A DNA stretch of 64,000 nt. It comes from JBBKXP01 sp038251315. GTDB taxonomy: Bacteria > Pseudomonadota > Alphaproteobacteria > Rhodobacterales > Rhodobacteraceae. Both the position numbers and the translations under genes were made by a program. The notes under the pieces were generated by a model that worked only from the letters and a program-made list of their open reading frames with translations, was not told where the DNA came from and did not search any database. Positions 19,139 through 27,636 of the stretch are shown here, one piece after another (position 1 is the first letter of the stretch; each line of letters begins with the position of its first letter). The DNA lies in contig JBBSBK010000003.1 in the NCBI GenBank assembly GCA_038251315.1, positions 1 to 64,000 on the forward strand, written 5' to 3'.

Positions 19139-19873
19139 ATGAGCGACGCTCCACAACCCGCGTTTGTACTGATCCGGCCCCAGATGGGGGAGAATATCGG
19201 CGCGGCGGCGCGGGGAATGTGGAACTTTGGCCTTGACCGGATGCGTCTTGTCGCACCCCGCGATGGCTGGCCCAATCCGGCAGCTGTGGCGATGGCGAGC
19301 GGGGCGGGCCGGTTGCTCGACGCGGCGCAGGTTTACGCCTCGACAGCCGGGGCCGTCGCCGATTGTCAATTCGTCTACGCCACCACTGCCCGGTCGCGCG
19401 AATTGACCAAGCCGGTGCTGTCGCCCGAGGCGGCGATGGCCGACGCCGCTGCCCGGACCGCGGGCGGGCAAAAGGTTGCCGTGCTGTTCGGCCCCGAACG
19501 CGCGGGCATGGAAAACGCTGATATCGCGCTGGCCAATGTCATCGTGTCGGTCCCGGTCAACCCTGATTTTCCCTCGCTCAACCTCGCGCAATGCGTGCTG
19601 TTGACGGGGTATGAATGGCAGCGGGCGCGAGGTGCGACCCCCGTGGCGCAAGAGGCCGCAGCCGAAATCGCCACCCAGACCGAGATCGAAAAACTGGCGA
19701 AACATTACGAGGAACGGATGCAGGATGCCGGGTTCTTTTACCCCGTACACAAGGCCGACAGCATGAAGCTGAATCTGCGCAACCTGTGGTCGCGGATGCC
19801 GCTGACCCGGCACGACGTGCAGATCCTGCATGGGATCATGCGGCAAATGGTCCGCTGGAAGGACCGGGGCTAG
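19139..19873 (+). CDS. SPOUT RNA methyltransferase, TrmJ-like
   Basis: Protein of 244 residues of the SpoU/TrmH superfamily, TrmJ group: N-terminal FVLIRPQMGENIGAAARGM, then MASGAGRLLDAA, VLFGPERAGMENADIALAN near residue 120 (SAM-binding knot) and PSLNLAQCVLLTGYEW. TrmJ makes the 2-prime-O-methyl at position 32 of tRNA. The ATG at 19139 leads directly into the conserved fold; an upstream ATG at 19058 would add 27 residues of low similarity. Confidence 0.88.
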   Translation: MSDAPQPAFVLIRPQMGENIGAAARGMWNFGLDRMRLVAPRDGWPNPAAVAMASGAGRLLDAAQVYASTAGAVADCQFVYATTARSRELTKPVLSPEAAMADAAARTAGGQKVAVLFGPERAGMENADIALANVIVSVPVNPDFPSLNLAQCVLLTGYEWQRARGATPVAQEAAAEIATQTEIEKLAKHYEERMQDAGFFYPVHKADSMKLNLRNLWSRMPLTRHDVQILHGIMRQMVRWKDRG

Positions 19874-19933
19874 GGCCGCTTGCCTCGGCACCGACGCCGC
19901 CATAGGTTCCTGCCAAACGACCCGGAGGCATTG

Positions 19934-21079
19934 ATGGCTCAGAAAACCCGCAGTATTTTCGAGGATGTCGGCACCACTCAAAAGGCGCGTGCCATTGCCA
20001 CGGGCAGCATCGACCGTGCCAAGGGATCGCGCCGTGCGGTGCGGGTCTGGCTGACGGTGCTGTTCGCCCTTGTCGTGGCGATCATCGCGGTGGGCGGCAT
20101 GACCCGGCTCACCGACTCTGGCCTGTCGATCACCGAATGGGCCCCCATCGCGGGTGCGGTTCCGCCGCTGAACGAAGCTGACTGGCAGGCCGCGTTTACC
20201 GCCTATCAGGCCACTCCCGAGTTCCAGAAACAGAACGCCGCGATGACCCTCGCCGATTTTCAGTATATATTCTGGTGGGAATGGGGGCATCGGCAGTTGG
20301 GCCGCACGATCGGGCTGGTCTGGGCCGTGGGGTTCATCGTTTTCTGGGTCTTGGGCAAGATCCCGACAGGCTGGACCCGCCGCCTGCTGGTCGTCGGCGT
20401 CCTCATCGGGGCGCAGGGTGCTGTCGGCTGGTGGATGGTACGGTCTGGCCTGCAATCGGGGATGCTGGACGTGGCCAGCTACCGGCTTGCGACTCATCTG
20501 GGCATGGCGTTCGCGATTCTGGGCGTCATCGCATGGCAGGTTTTGCTGCTCGGCCGGCGCGAGGGCGATCTGATGCAGGCACGTCGCGCGGCTGAGATTC
20601 GGTTGTTCGGCCTGTCTACCGGCCTGATGTATTTCGCGTTTCTGCAAGTGCTGCTGGGCGCACTGGTCGCGGGCATCGACGCCGGTCGCGCCTTTCCGAC
20701 ATGGCCGCTGATGGGCGACGGGTTTCTGCCGCCCGATCCGTTCTCGATCACGCCTCTCTGGCGCAATTTCTTCGAGGACGCGGGTCTGGTCCAGTTCATC
20801 CACCGGATGTCGGGCTATCTGCTGTTCATTTTCGGGGTGGTCGTCTGGCTGCGAGCGCGCGGATCGGCCAACGGGGCGACTCGTGGCGCATTCAACGCCG
20901 TGATGGTCATGTTCGTGGTGCAGATGGCTTTGGGCATTTTCACCGTGCTGTACAGCGCCCCGCTGCATATTGCGATCGTACATCAGCTGGGCGCAGTTCT
21001 GCTTTGGGTGTTGATCCTTCGCGGACGGTTCCTCGCCCGCCACCCCAGTCCGCAATCCATCCGAGGCGCCCGCGCATGA
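19934..21079 (+). CDS. ctaA: Heme A synthase (CtaA/COX15, type 2)
   Basis: Integral membrane protein of 381 residues with eight predicted segments. The type 2 features are GGMTRLTDSGLSITEWAP near residue 56, the WWEWGHRQLGRTIG heme-ligand His in the second pair of helices, and the two later His motifs (FIHRMSGY, VHQLGA). It oxidises the C8 methyl of heme O to make heme A for aa3-type cytochrome oxidase. Start preceded by GGAGG. Stop overlaps the next start by four bases (ATGA). Confidence 0.95.
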   Translation: MAQKTRSIFEDVGTTQKARAIATGSIDRAKGSRRAVRVWLTVLFALVVAIIAVGGMTRLTDSGLSITEWAPIAGAVPPLNEADWQAAFTAYQATPEFQKQNAAMTLADFQYIFWWEWGHRQLGRTIGLVWAVGFIVFWVLGKIPTGWTRRLLVVGVLIGAQGAVGWWMVRSGLQSGMLDVASYRLATHLGMAFAILGVIAWQVLLLGRREGDLMQARRAAEIRLFGLSTGLMYFAFLQVLLGALVAGIDAGRAFPTWPLMGDGFLPPDPFSITPLWRNFFEDAGLVQFIHRMSGYLLFIFGVVVWLRARGSANGATRGAFNAVMVMFVVQMALGIFTVLYSAPLHIAIVHQLGAVLLWVLILRGRFLARHPSPQSIRGARA

Positions 21080-22545
21080 CCGCGTACGACGATCTGATCG
21101 CTTTTCAACGCGAAACCGAAGCCTTGTCTCAGGTGGCGGGGCGGCTGGGATGGGATCAAGAGACCATGATGCCCGCCGGCGCGACACCGCAGCGGGCCGA
21201 GGAACATGCCGCGATGGCCCATGTTCTGCACGCCCGCCGGGTCGATCCGCGGATCGGCGATTGGCTCGACACGGCGGAACCGGAAGGCGACGTGGCCGCC
21301 GCCAATCTGCGCCACATCCGCCGGTCCCATGACCGCACGCAAAAGGTGCCGGCGCGGTTGGCGTCGGAACTGGCCCGCACCACATCGCTGGCGCATCGGG
21401 TCTGGGCCGGCGCGCGGGCGGACGAGAATGTTGCGGCGTTCCTGCCGATACTGGCGCAGATCGTCACGCTGCGCCGGGAAGAGGCGGCATGTCTTGCGAT
21501 GGGTGGCGATCTCTATGATGCGCTGCACGACGACTATGAACCGGGCAGCAAATCGGCAGACCTTGCCGCGATGTTCGCGGCGTTGCGACCCCGGTTGGTC
21601 GCTCTGCGGGCGGCGTTGCTGGATGCCCCGGCACCACACCCCCTGATTGGCCATTTCGACGAGGCGGGACAATCGGCCTTGTCGGCGGAACTGGCCCAGG
21701 CTTTTGGCTATGACCTGACGCGCGGCCGGATCGACAAGGCGGTGCATCCTTTTTCGTCCGGGTCCGGCCTTGACGTGCGGATCACCACCCGCACCAACGC
21801 CGCCGATCCGTTCAACTGTTTCTATTCGACGATTCACGAGGTCGGCCATGCCGCCTATGAGCAGGGGATCGACGCCGAATATCTGCTGATGCCGCTCGGC
21901 GCGGGGGTATCGATGGGCGTGCACGAAAGCCAAAGCCGGATTTACGAGAACCAACTCGGACGCAGCCGCGCCTTTACCGGATGGCTTTATGGTCGGATGC
22001 GCGACACTTTCGGTGATTTCGGGATCGGGTCCGAGGATGCATTTTACGCTACCGTAAACCGGGTGTCGAACGGGTTCATTCGCACCGAAGCCGATGAAGT
22101 GCAGTATAACCTGCACGTGCTGCTGCGGTTCGATCTTGAACGGGCATTGATCAGCGGCGATCTGCTGGTTGGCGATCTGGAGGCGGCGTGGAACGACAGG
22201 TTCAAGGCCGATTTCGGCTTTGCAGTGGACCGGCCCAGCAACGGCGTCTTGCAGGACGTTCATTGGTCCGAGGGGCTGTTCGGCTATTTCCCGACCTATA
22301 CACTGGGAAACGTCTATGCAGGTTGCCTGCATCAGGCGCTGCGGGCGGCGGTGCCGGGGCTGGACGCCGATCTGGAGCGGGGGGATACATCGGCGGCTAC
22401 CCTGTGGTTGCGCGAAAACCTGCAGCGTCATGGCGGGCTGTACGAACCACGCGATACGATTGCCCGGGCGGCGGGCATGGCTCCGTCAGAGGCGCCGTTG
22501 CTCGATTACCTCGAAGCCAAGTTTCGGGGCATCTACGGGATCTAG
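21076..22545 (+). CDS. Metallocarboxypeptidase, family M32
   Basis: Protein of 489 residues of the M32 (Taq carboxypeptidase) family. The zinc motif HEVGH is at residues 254-258, preceded by DVRITTRTN and followed by GVHESQSRIYENQ (third ligand region, ESQSR) and a C-terminal SNGVLQDVHWSEGLFGYFPTYTLGN segment. It cleaves C-terminal residues from peptides in the cytoplasm. The start overlaps the ctaA stop. Confidence 0.93.
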   Translation: MTAYDDLIAFQRETEALSQVAGRLGWDQETMMPAGATPQRAEEHAAMAHVLHARRVDPRIGDWLDTAEPEGDVAAANLRHIRRSHDRTQKVPARLASELARTTSLAHRVWAGARADENVAAFLPILAQIVTLRREEAACLAMGGDLYDALHDDYEPGSKSADLAAMFAALRPRLVALRAALLDAPAPHPLIGHFDEAGQSALSAELAQAFGYDLTRGRIDKAVHPFSSGSGLDVRITTRTNAADPFNCFYSTIHEVGHAAYEQGIDAEYLLMPLGAGVSMGVHESQSRIYENQLGRSRAFTGWLYGRMRDTFGDFGIGSEDAFYATVNRVSNGFIRTEADEVQYNLHVLLRFDLERALISGDLLVGDLEAAWNDRFKADFGFAVDRPSNGVLQDVHWSEGLFGYFPTYTLGNVYAGCLHQALRAAVPGLDADLERGDTSAATLWLRENLQRHGGLYEPRDTIARAAGMAPSEAPLLDYLEAKFRGIYGI

Positions 22546-22602
22546 GGGGCGCTGCCCCCGTCCCGTGCCAGGACTCCCCCGGAGTTTAGGAGACCAAAGA
22601 AG
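22546..22602. repeat. Intergenic GC-rich palindromic element of Rhodobacterales type
   Basis: Between two convergent genes lies GGGGGCGCTGCCCCC (a near-perfect palindrome) followed by a CCCCCGGAGTTT block and then ACCAAAGAAGG. The CCCCCGGAGTnTT-ACCAAA-GAA-GG pattern is one I recall from many intergenic sites in Rhodobacteraceae genomes. It may act as a two-way terminator. No second copy was noticed within this window. Confidence 0.4.
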
Positions 22603-22605
22603 GGG

Positions 22606-23385
22606 TTATTGCTCCCAAGTTGGTGGCCGCTTGCCAAGGAACGCATTGATCCCTTCGTCGGTGTCCGGGTTCAGCATGTTGGCGGTCATTCTGTCACTGG
22701 CAAGCGCGTAGGCGGCGGAGGTGTCCAGCGCGATCTGGTCGTAGAACCCCCGCTTGCCAATCCTGACCGCGCTGCCGAGCTTTGCGGCGACGGTATTGGC
22801 CAGTTCGGCGGTGGCGGACGCCAGATCGGCGGCGGGCACGGCGCGGTTGATCAGGCCAAGGGTCGTCGCCTCGGTCGCGTCGATCAAGCGACCCGTCGTC
22901 AGCATTTCGAACGCTGCCTTGCGGGGCACCACGCGGGTCAGGGCGACCATCGGGGTTGAACAGAACAGGCCGATGTTGACGCCGTTGACGCCAAAGCGGG
23001 TCGTGTCGGCGGCCACGGCCATGTCGCAGGTCGCGACCAACTGGCAGCCGGCGGCGACGGCGACGCCGTGAACTTGGGCGATGACAGGTTGCGGAATCGA
23101 TTGAATCTTCAACATCAGGCGGGAACAGCGGGCGAACAGATCGGCGAAATAGGCGGCCCCCTTGTCAGCGGCCTGCCGTCCGGCCTGCATTTCTTTCAGG
23201 TCGTGCCCGGCGCAAAACGCCTTGCCGGTTCCCGACAGGATAACCGCGCGAATGGTTCGGTCGTCGGCGATGGTGTCGAATGCGCTTTGCAATGCCGCCA
23301 GCATGTCGTTGGACAGGGCATTGAGCCGCTCAGGCGCATTCATCGTCAGATGGGCGACGGCCCCGGTGTCGTCACGGTCCAGCAT
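22606..23385 (-). CDS. Enoyl-CoA hydratase/isomerase family protein
   Basis: Protein of 259 residues with the crotonase fold: TMNAPERLNALSNDML near residue 14, the oxyanion-hole phrase AFCAGHDLKEM near residue 56, QVHGVAVAAGCQLVATCDMAVA near residue 104 and a C-terminal DTDEGINAFLGKRPP. Gly at the position of the second catalytic acid region makes the exact reaction uncertain: hydratase, isomerase or hydrolase are possible. It faces the thioesterase gene divergently. Confidence 0.88.
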   Translation of the reverse strand: MLDRDDTGAVAHLTMNAPERLNALSNDMLAALQSAFDTIADDRTIRAVILSGTGKAFCAGHDLKEMQAGRQAADKGAAYFADLFARCSRLMLKIQSIPQPVIAQVHGVAVAAGCQLVATCDMAVAADTTRFGVNGVNIGLFCSTPMVALTRVVPRKAAFEMLTTGRLIDATEATTLGLINRAVPAADLASATAELANTVAAKLGSAVRIGKRGFYDQIALDTSAAYALASDRMTANMLNPDTDEGINAFLGKRPPTWEQ

Positions 23386-23446
23386 GGTCTTGTTCCCCTT
23401 GCGATTTCAGGCCAAGTCTAGGGCAGCACGCAAGGCATGGAAAGCA

Positions 23447-23875
23447 ATGACACTGGCAATGGACAAGGCGGCGCTGCGGGCCTTCATGGCAAGGGATTTC
23501 GCCCAGATCGCCGATCATTTTGTTGTCGAGGCAGCGTCGGAAACTGGCGTGACCCTGCGTTTGCGGGTCGCCGATCAGCATTTGCGTCCCGGCGGCACGG
23601 TGTCGGGGCCGACGATGTTCGGGCTGGCCGATGTGGCGATCTACCTCGCGATCCTGTCACGGATCGGGCCGGTCGCGCTGGCGGTGACGACGAACGCCTC
23701 GATCGATTTCATGCGCAAGCCTGCTGCGGGTGCAGACCTGACGGCGCGGGCCGAAGTGCTGAAACTGGGACGCACGCTGGCGGTCGGGTCCGTGTTGATC
23801 CACAGTGCGGGGCAGAGTGATCCGGTTGCGCGGGCCAGCATGACCTATGCGATCCCGCCAAAATCTGTGGGGTAA
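23447..23875 (+). CDS. PaaI-type hotdog-fold thioesterase
   Basis: Protein of 142 residues with the hotdog thioesterase pattern: HLRPGGTVSGPTMFGLADVAIYLAI in two halves near residues 46-70, then ALAVTTNASIDFMRKP, where the Asn/Asp residues commonly act in catalysis. It probably hydrolyses an acyl-CoA. It is divergent from an enoyl-CoA hydratase, which suggests a shared acyl-CoA pathway, but no specific one can be named. Confidence 0.83.
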   Translation: MTLAMDKAALRAFMARDFAQIADHFVVEAASETGVTLRLRVADQHLRPGGTVSGPTMFGLADVAIYLAILSRIGPVALAVTTNASIDFMRKPAAGADLTARAEVLKLGRTLAVGSVLIHSAGQSDPVARASMTYAIPPKSVG

Positions 23876-23932
23876 ATAGATACCTAATTTACAAGTCATT
23901 GAAATCAAATGCATATACGGTTCGCAAGTGGC

Positions 23933-23960
23933 TTGACGCTGCGAACGCAGGCCTTATACA
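23933..23960 (+). promoter_or_regulatory. Sigma-70 promoter of rplM-rpsI
   Basis: TTGACG at 23933-23938 and TATACA at 23955-23960, spaced by 16 bases, match the housekeeping consensus well. The L13 start codon lies about 50 bases downstream. The preceding 60 bases are AT-rich relative to the window. Confidence 0.7.
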
Positions 23961-24013
23961 CCGCCCATCCGACTGACGGGCCGCATCTGGCCCCCGAAAT
24001 CATCTGGTGAGAT

Positions 24014-24475
24014 ATGAAAACCTTTACCGCTACCCCGGCGGATATCGACAAGAAATGGATCCTGATCGACGCCGAAGGCGTGGTTCTGGGCCGTCTTGCG
24101 TCGATCATCGCCATGCGCCTGCGCGGCAAGCACAAGCCGTCGTTCACGCCCCACATGGACATGGGCGACAACGTCATCGTGATCAACGCCGAAAAAGTGC
24201 AGATCACTGGTAACAAGCGGGAAGAGCGCAACTATTGGCACACCGGTCATCCGGGCGGGATCAAGTTCCGCACTACCGGCCAGTTGCTTGACGGTGCCCA
24301 CCCCGAACGTGTGGTGATGCAGGCCGTCAAGCGGATGCTGCCCGGCAACAAACTGTCGCGCGTGCAGATGACCCATCTGCGCGTCTTCGCAGGCACAGCA
24401 CACGGCATGGAAGCCCAAAAGCCCGACGTTCTGGATGTTGCATCCATGAACAAAAAGAACACGAGGACCGCATAA
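24014..24475 (+). CDS. rplM: 50S ribosomal protein L13
   Basis: Protein of 153 residues with the standard L13 sequence: KKWILIDAEGVVLGRLAS near residue 11, GDNVIVINAEKVQITG, and HPERVVMQAVKRMLPGN near residue 98. Length is normal for alphaproteobacteria. It forms an operon with rpsI (one base gap) under the promoter 50 bases upstream. Confidence 0.98.
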   Translation: MKTFTATPADIDKKWILIDAEGVVLGRLASIIAMRLRGKHKPSFTPHMDMGDNVIVINAEKVQITGNKREERNYWHTGHPGGIKFRTTGQLLDGAHPERVVMQAVKRMLPGNKLSRVQMTHLRVFAGTAHGMEAQKPDVLDVASMNKKNTRTA

Positions 24476-24476
24476 C

Positions 24477-24971
24477 ATGGCCGAACAAATCAATTCGCTC
24501 GAGGAATTGGGTGCCGCCACGGGTGTCGTCGCCGATGCCCCCGTCGCCGTCGTAATGACCCCCCGCGAACCCCAGCGCGACGACTTGGGCCGCGCATATG
24601 CCACGGGCAAGCGCAAGGATGCGGTCGCCCGCGTCTGGATCCGTCCCGGTTCGGGCAAGGTGTCGGTCAACGGCAAGGCCATGAACGCGTATTTCGCGCG
24701 TCCGGTTTTGCAGATGATCCTTGCCCAGCCGTTCACCATCGCCGGTGTCACCGGCCAGTTCGACGTTGTCGCCACCGTCAAGGGCGGCGGGTTGTCGGGG
24801 CAGGCGGGGGCAGTCAAGCACGGGGTTTCCAAAGCCTTGCAGCTTTACGATCCGTCCCTGCGCCCAGCACTGAAAGCCGCCGGTTTCCTGACCCGCGACA
24901 GCCGCGTCGTGGAACGCAAAAAATACGGCAAGGCCAAGGCCCGCAAAAGCTTCCAGTTCTCCAAGCGATAA
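24477..24971 (+). CDS. rpsI: 30S ribosomal protein S9
   Basis: Protein of 164 residues. An N-terminal extension of about 35 residues, usual in this order, precedes the conserved core starting at YATGKRKDAVARVWI. The GGGLSGQAGAVKHGVSKAL segment and the C-terminal KARKSFQFSKR tail, whose last Lys-Arg reaches the P-site tRNA, are intact. Terminator follows. Confidence 0.98.
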   Translation: MAEQINSLEELGAATGVVADAPVAVVMTPREPQRDDLGRAYATGKRKDAVARVWIRPGSGKVSVNGKAMNAYFARPVLQMILAQPFTIAGVTGQFDVVATVKGGGLSGQAGAVKHGVSKALQLYDPSLRPALKAAGFLTRDSRVVERKKYGKAKARKSFQFSKR

Positions 24972-24994
24972 GTTTGGCAGCTGGTATCGAAAAG

Positions 24995-25022
24995 GGGCGG
25001 CGCCGCAAGGGCCGCCCTTTTT
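24995..25022 (+). terminator. Rho-independent terminator of rplM-rpsI
   Basis: GGGCGGC (24995-25001) pairs with GCCGCCC (25011-25017) around a nine-base loop, followed by five T. It is 24 bases after the rpsI stop. Confidence 0.85.
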
Positions 25023-25060
25023 CGTGGGCCATTGTCGCGGTCAGGACAGTGCTGCGGTGT

Positions 25061-25678
25061 TTACCCATCCGCCTTGATCAGCCCCAACCCCCGCAGATAA
25101 ATCCCGATCCCGCTTTCCAGCAAGTCCTCGGGCGGGAACGGTGATTTCGTCCCCGGCGACCCTCGCGCGAACAACTCGACCACCCCGTGCGACAGCGCCC
25201 AGATATGCGCCGTCACCATCTGCACCGGGGGGCGTCGGTCTGGCGGCATGTGCGCCGTCAGCGCTCGGGCCGCGGTCTCCAGCACCCGCATCGCCCGCGT
25301 TGCTGCCGCGTTCAGTTCCGGGGTCCGCTGTATTGAAATGCCGCTTTCGAACATCGCGACGTAATGACCGGGATAGCGCCGCGCAAAGGCCAAATATGCG
25401 CGCCCCGTCGCCTCGAACGCGGCCAGCGCGGATGGCTGACCGTTGCCATAGGCATGTTCCATCAGATCGGCGAAAATCTCGTAACCCTGCAATGCGGCCT
25501 CGGCGATCAGGTCTTCACGCCCCTCGAAATGGCGATAGACCGCCGCCGGGGTCACACCCGCCTCGCGCGCGGCTTCGGACAGGGTAAATCCGGTTGGCCC
25601 GCGCACCTCGATCAGGCGCAGGCAGCCCATGACAAGTGCCTCGCGCAGGTTGCCGTGATGATAGCCCTGTTTAGCCAT
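25061..25678 (-). CDS. TetR-family transcriptional regulator
   Basis: Protein of 205 residues. The N-terminal DNA-binding domain (residues about 8-55) reads GYHHGNLREALV, then FTLSEAAREAGVTPAAVYRHFEGREDLIAEAA, the classic TetR helix-turn-helix. The C-terminal ligand domain is of the WHG type (RRYPGHYVAMFESG, IWALSHGVVELF). The start at 25678 overlaps the end of ppk2 by eight bases, so the two are probably cotranscribed. Ligand and targets unknown. Confidence 0.88.
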   Translation of the reverse strand: MAKQGYHHGNLREALVMGCLRLIEVRGPTGFTLSEAAREAGVTPAAVYRHFEGREDLIAEAALQGYEIFADLMEHAYGNGQPSALAAFEATGRAYLAFARRYPGHYVAMFESGISIQRTPELNAAATRAMRVLETAARALTAHMPPDRRPPVQMVTAHIWALSHGVVELFARGSPGTKSPFPPEDLLESGIGIYLRGLGLIKADG

Positions 25679-26540
25679 TCCAGAGGTGGGGCCCGCCCGC
25701 AATCTGTGGATCAACCTTGCCCAGCCGTTTAGCATCTTTGCGGGTGTAATCAAGCTGGCACAGAACCGCACGGATCGCGTTGACCCGTGCGCGGCGTTTG
25801 TCATCGGCGCGCACCAGCGTCCAGGGCGCGTGTGCGGTATGGGTGCGGGTCAGGGTATCGTCGATGGCGTCGGTATAGGCATCCCATTTGGGCAGGCCGT
25901 TCACGTCGATCGTCGACAGTTTCCATTGCTTGAGCAGGTCTTTTTCGCGGTCCAGAAACCGTTTCAATTGTGTCGCCCGGCCAATGTTGAGCCAAATCTT
26001 GAACAGCAGGATGCCATCGTCAACCAAGGCCTTTTCAAAACCCGGCACCTGTGCGAACCATTTTTCGCGCTGCGCGGGTGTGCAAAACCCGAACACCTGT
26101 TCGACGACACCGCGGTTGTACCAGCTACGGTCAAAAAATACGATCTCGCCCGTTGTTGGCAATTGGTCGATATAGCGTTGGAAATACCACTGTCCGGCCT
26201 CGGTTTCGGTCGGTTTGGTGAGGGCGACGACGCGCGCATAGCGGGGGTTCAGGTTGGCCTGAAACCAGTTGATCGTGCCGCCCTTGCCCGCCGCGTCTCG
26301 CCCCTCGAACACGATAACCATGCGCTGCCCGGTTTCGCGCACCCAGGCCTGCACGCGGGCCAGTTCGATCTGAAGGTCGTCCATCGCCTTTTCATAGGCT
26401 TTTTTGTTCCATTCTTCGGCATAGGGAAAATCGGGGTTGTAGACATCATCGCCATCGGCGTCGCGGATCGTCTTGCGCACGTCGTCGGGTGCTTCGGTTT
26501 CGAAATACCGGCTGATCGCGCCGTCAAATGGCAGTTCCAT
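25671..26540 (-). CDS. ppk2: Polyphosphate kinase 2
   Basis: Protein of 289 residues of the PPK2 family, class I size: Walker A FEGRDAAGKGGTI near residue 80, the lid-type segment NPRYARVVALTKPTETE, Walker B with FFDRSWYNRGVVE near residue 135, and PWTLVRADDKRRARVNAIR near residue 240. PPK2 enzymes use polyphosphate to phosphorylate GDP or ADP. It precedes a TetR regulator on the same strand. Confidence 0.93.
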   Translation of the reverse strand: MELPFDGAISRYFETEAPDDVRKTIRDADGDDVYNPDFPYAEEWNKKAYEKAMDDLQIELARVQAWVRETGQRMVIVFEGRDAAGKGGTINWFQANLNPRYARVVALTKPTETEAGQWYFQRYIDQLPTTGEIVFFDRSWYNRGVVEQVFGFCTPAQREKWFAQVPGFEKALVDDGILLFKIWLNIGRATQLKRFLDREKDLLKQWKLSTIDVNGLPKWDAYTDAIDDTLTRTHTAHAPWTLVRADDKRRARVNAIRAVLCQLDYTRKDAKRLGKVDPQIAGGPHLWNG

Positions 26541-26585
26541 GTTCGCGTCCTTGATGTTCGGCTTTACTATGGGGCTGCGCAGGCT

Positions 26586-27563
26586 TTAGCGCAATCCGGC
26601 CCGCGTGGCGGCGCGGTCGATGGCAGCAACGACCTGATCGGCAGAGACGTGATGCGGCATGTGGCCGATACCCCCCAGCACGACAAGGTTCGCCCCGGCG
26701 ATCTGCTGACTGAGCGGGATCGAATGGATATCAAGCGGCACGATGGTGTCGGCGTCGCCGTGGACGATTTCGACTGGCACGGTGATCTCGCCATATCGCG
26801 CAGATTGTACGACCATATGTGGGCGCAGCCCGTTTACCTGACGCGCATTGGCGCGCAGGCTCGACCGGCGGATGGCAACGCGCGGTTCGATGAAGTCGGC
26901 GTATCCAGCGGGCGCCGTCTGGGGCGTAAAGACCCCGTTGGCGGCCTGTTCCAGATAGCTGTCGGGGACCAAGGCGGTGATGATCGGTGCCAGGATTGCG
27001 CCCCCGATCAGCGATCCGTTGACCCGGTAAAGCCAGTCGAGCTGACCCGGCCAAGGCTGTGATACGCCAGAGATATCGACCACAGCCGCGATGTTGTCGG
27101 GGCGTTCCAGCGCCCAGGCAAGGGCGACCGCCCCGCCATAAGATTGACCCAGCACGATGGGCTTGTCGGCCCCCAGTTGCGCGGCGGCGGCCTGCAAAAG
27201 TATTGCCTGTTGTGCTGGTGTATCAGCGCAGGTGGTGAACGCTCCGGTGCAGTCGGGATCGGCGTCCGTGAACCCCATTCCCGGCCGATCGAACGCGATG
27301 ACGCGGTAGCGGTCAGTCAGGAGCGGGATCAGGGTGAACTGCATGTCCCGAATGTTGCCGCTGGCGCCGTGGATCAACACCAGATCGGGGCCGGTCCCGG
27401 TGACAAGCGCATGCACCTGACGGCCATTCACGGTGACGAATTGCCCGCCGGGCGTGACGTCGGCCGCAATCGCCGCCTCGCGCCGGGCGGCGAGGATCTG
27501 CACCACGACGATGGCCACCACGACGACGCTGACAATGACAGCAAGAACGGTTCTGGTCGTCAT
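26586..27563 (-). CDS. Alpha/beta hydrolase with N-terminal membrane anchor
   Basis: Protein of 325 residues. Residues about 5-26 form a hydrophobic anchor (VLAVIVSVVVVAIVVVQIL). The hydrolase core has DLVLIHGASGN near residue 60 (oxyanion loop), the nucleophile elbow GQSYGGA near residue 140, the acid in VHGDADTIVP near residue 268, and the catalytic His in GIGHMPHH near 297. Likely an esterase or epoxide hydrolase-like enzyme on the periplasmic face. Substrate unknown. Confidence 0.85.
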   Translation of the reverse strand: MTTRTVLAVIVSVVVVAIVVVQILAARREAAIAADVTPGGQFVTVNGRQVHALVTGTGPDLVLIHGASGNIRDMQFTLIPLLTDRYRVIAFDRPGMGFTDADPDCTGAFTTCADTPAQQAILLQAAAAQLGADKPIVLGQSYGGAVALAWALERPDNIAAVVDISGVSQPWPGQLDWLYRVNGSLIGGAILAPIITALVPDSYLEQAANGVFTPQTAPAGYADFIEPRVAIRRSSLRANARQVNGLRPHMVVQSARYGEITVPVEIVHGDADTIVPLDIHSIPLSQQIAGANLVVLGGIGHMPHHVSADQVVAAIDRAATRAGLR

Positions 27564-27636
27564 CGGGGTATTCCTTGCCTTTGTCTGGGTGCCTGAGATA
27601 GCCGGATTCGCGTGCAAAACCAGCGCTATCGCCGCG

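Noticed and set aside
19127..21385. Long open frame of about 750 codons on the minus strand over trmJ, ctaA and the M32 gene
   Set aside because: It lies opposite three well-supported genes, has no recognisable domain, and is rich in His, Arg and Pro, as expected for antisense frames of high-GC coding DNA.
20983..22431. Minus-strand open frame of about 480 codons
   Set aside because: Antisense shadow of the M32 carboxypeptidase; no domain resemblance.
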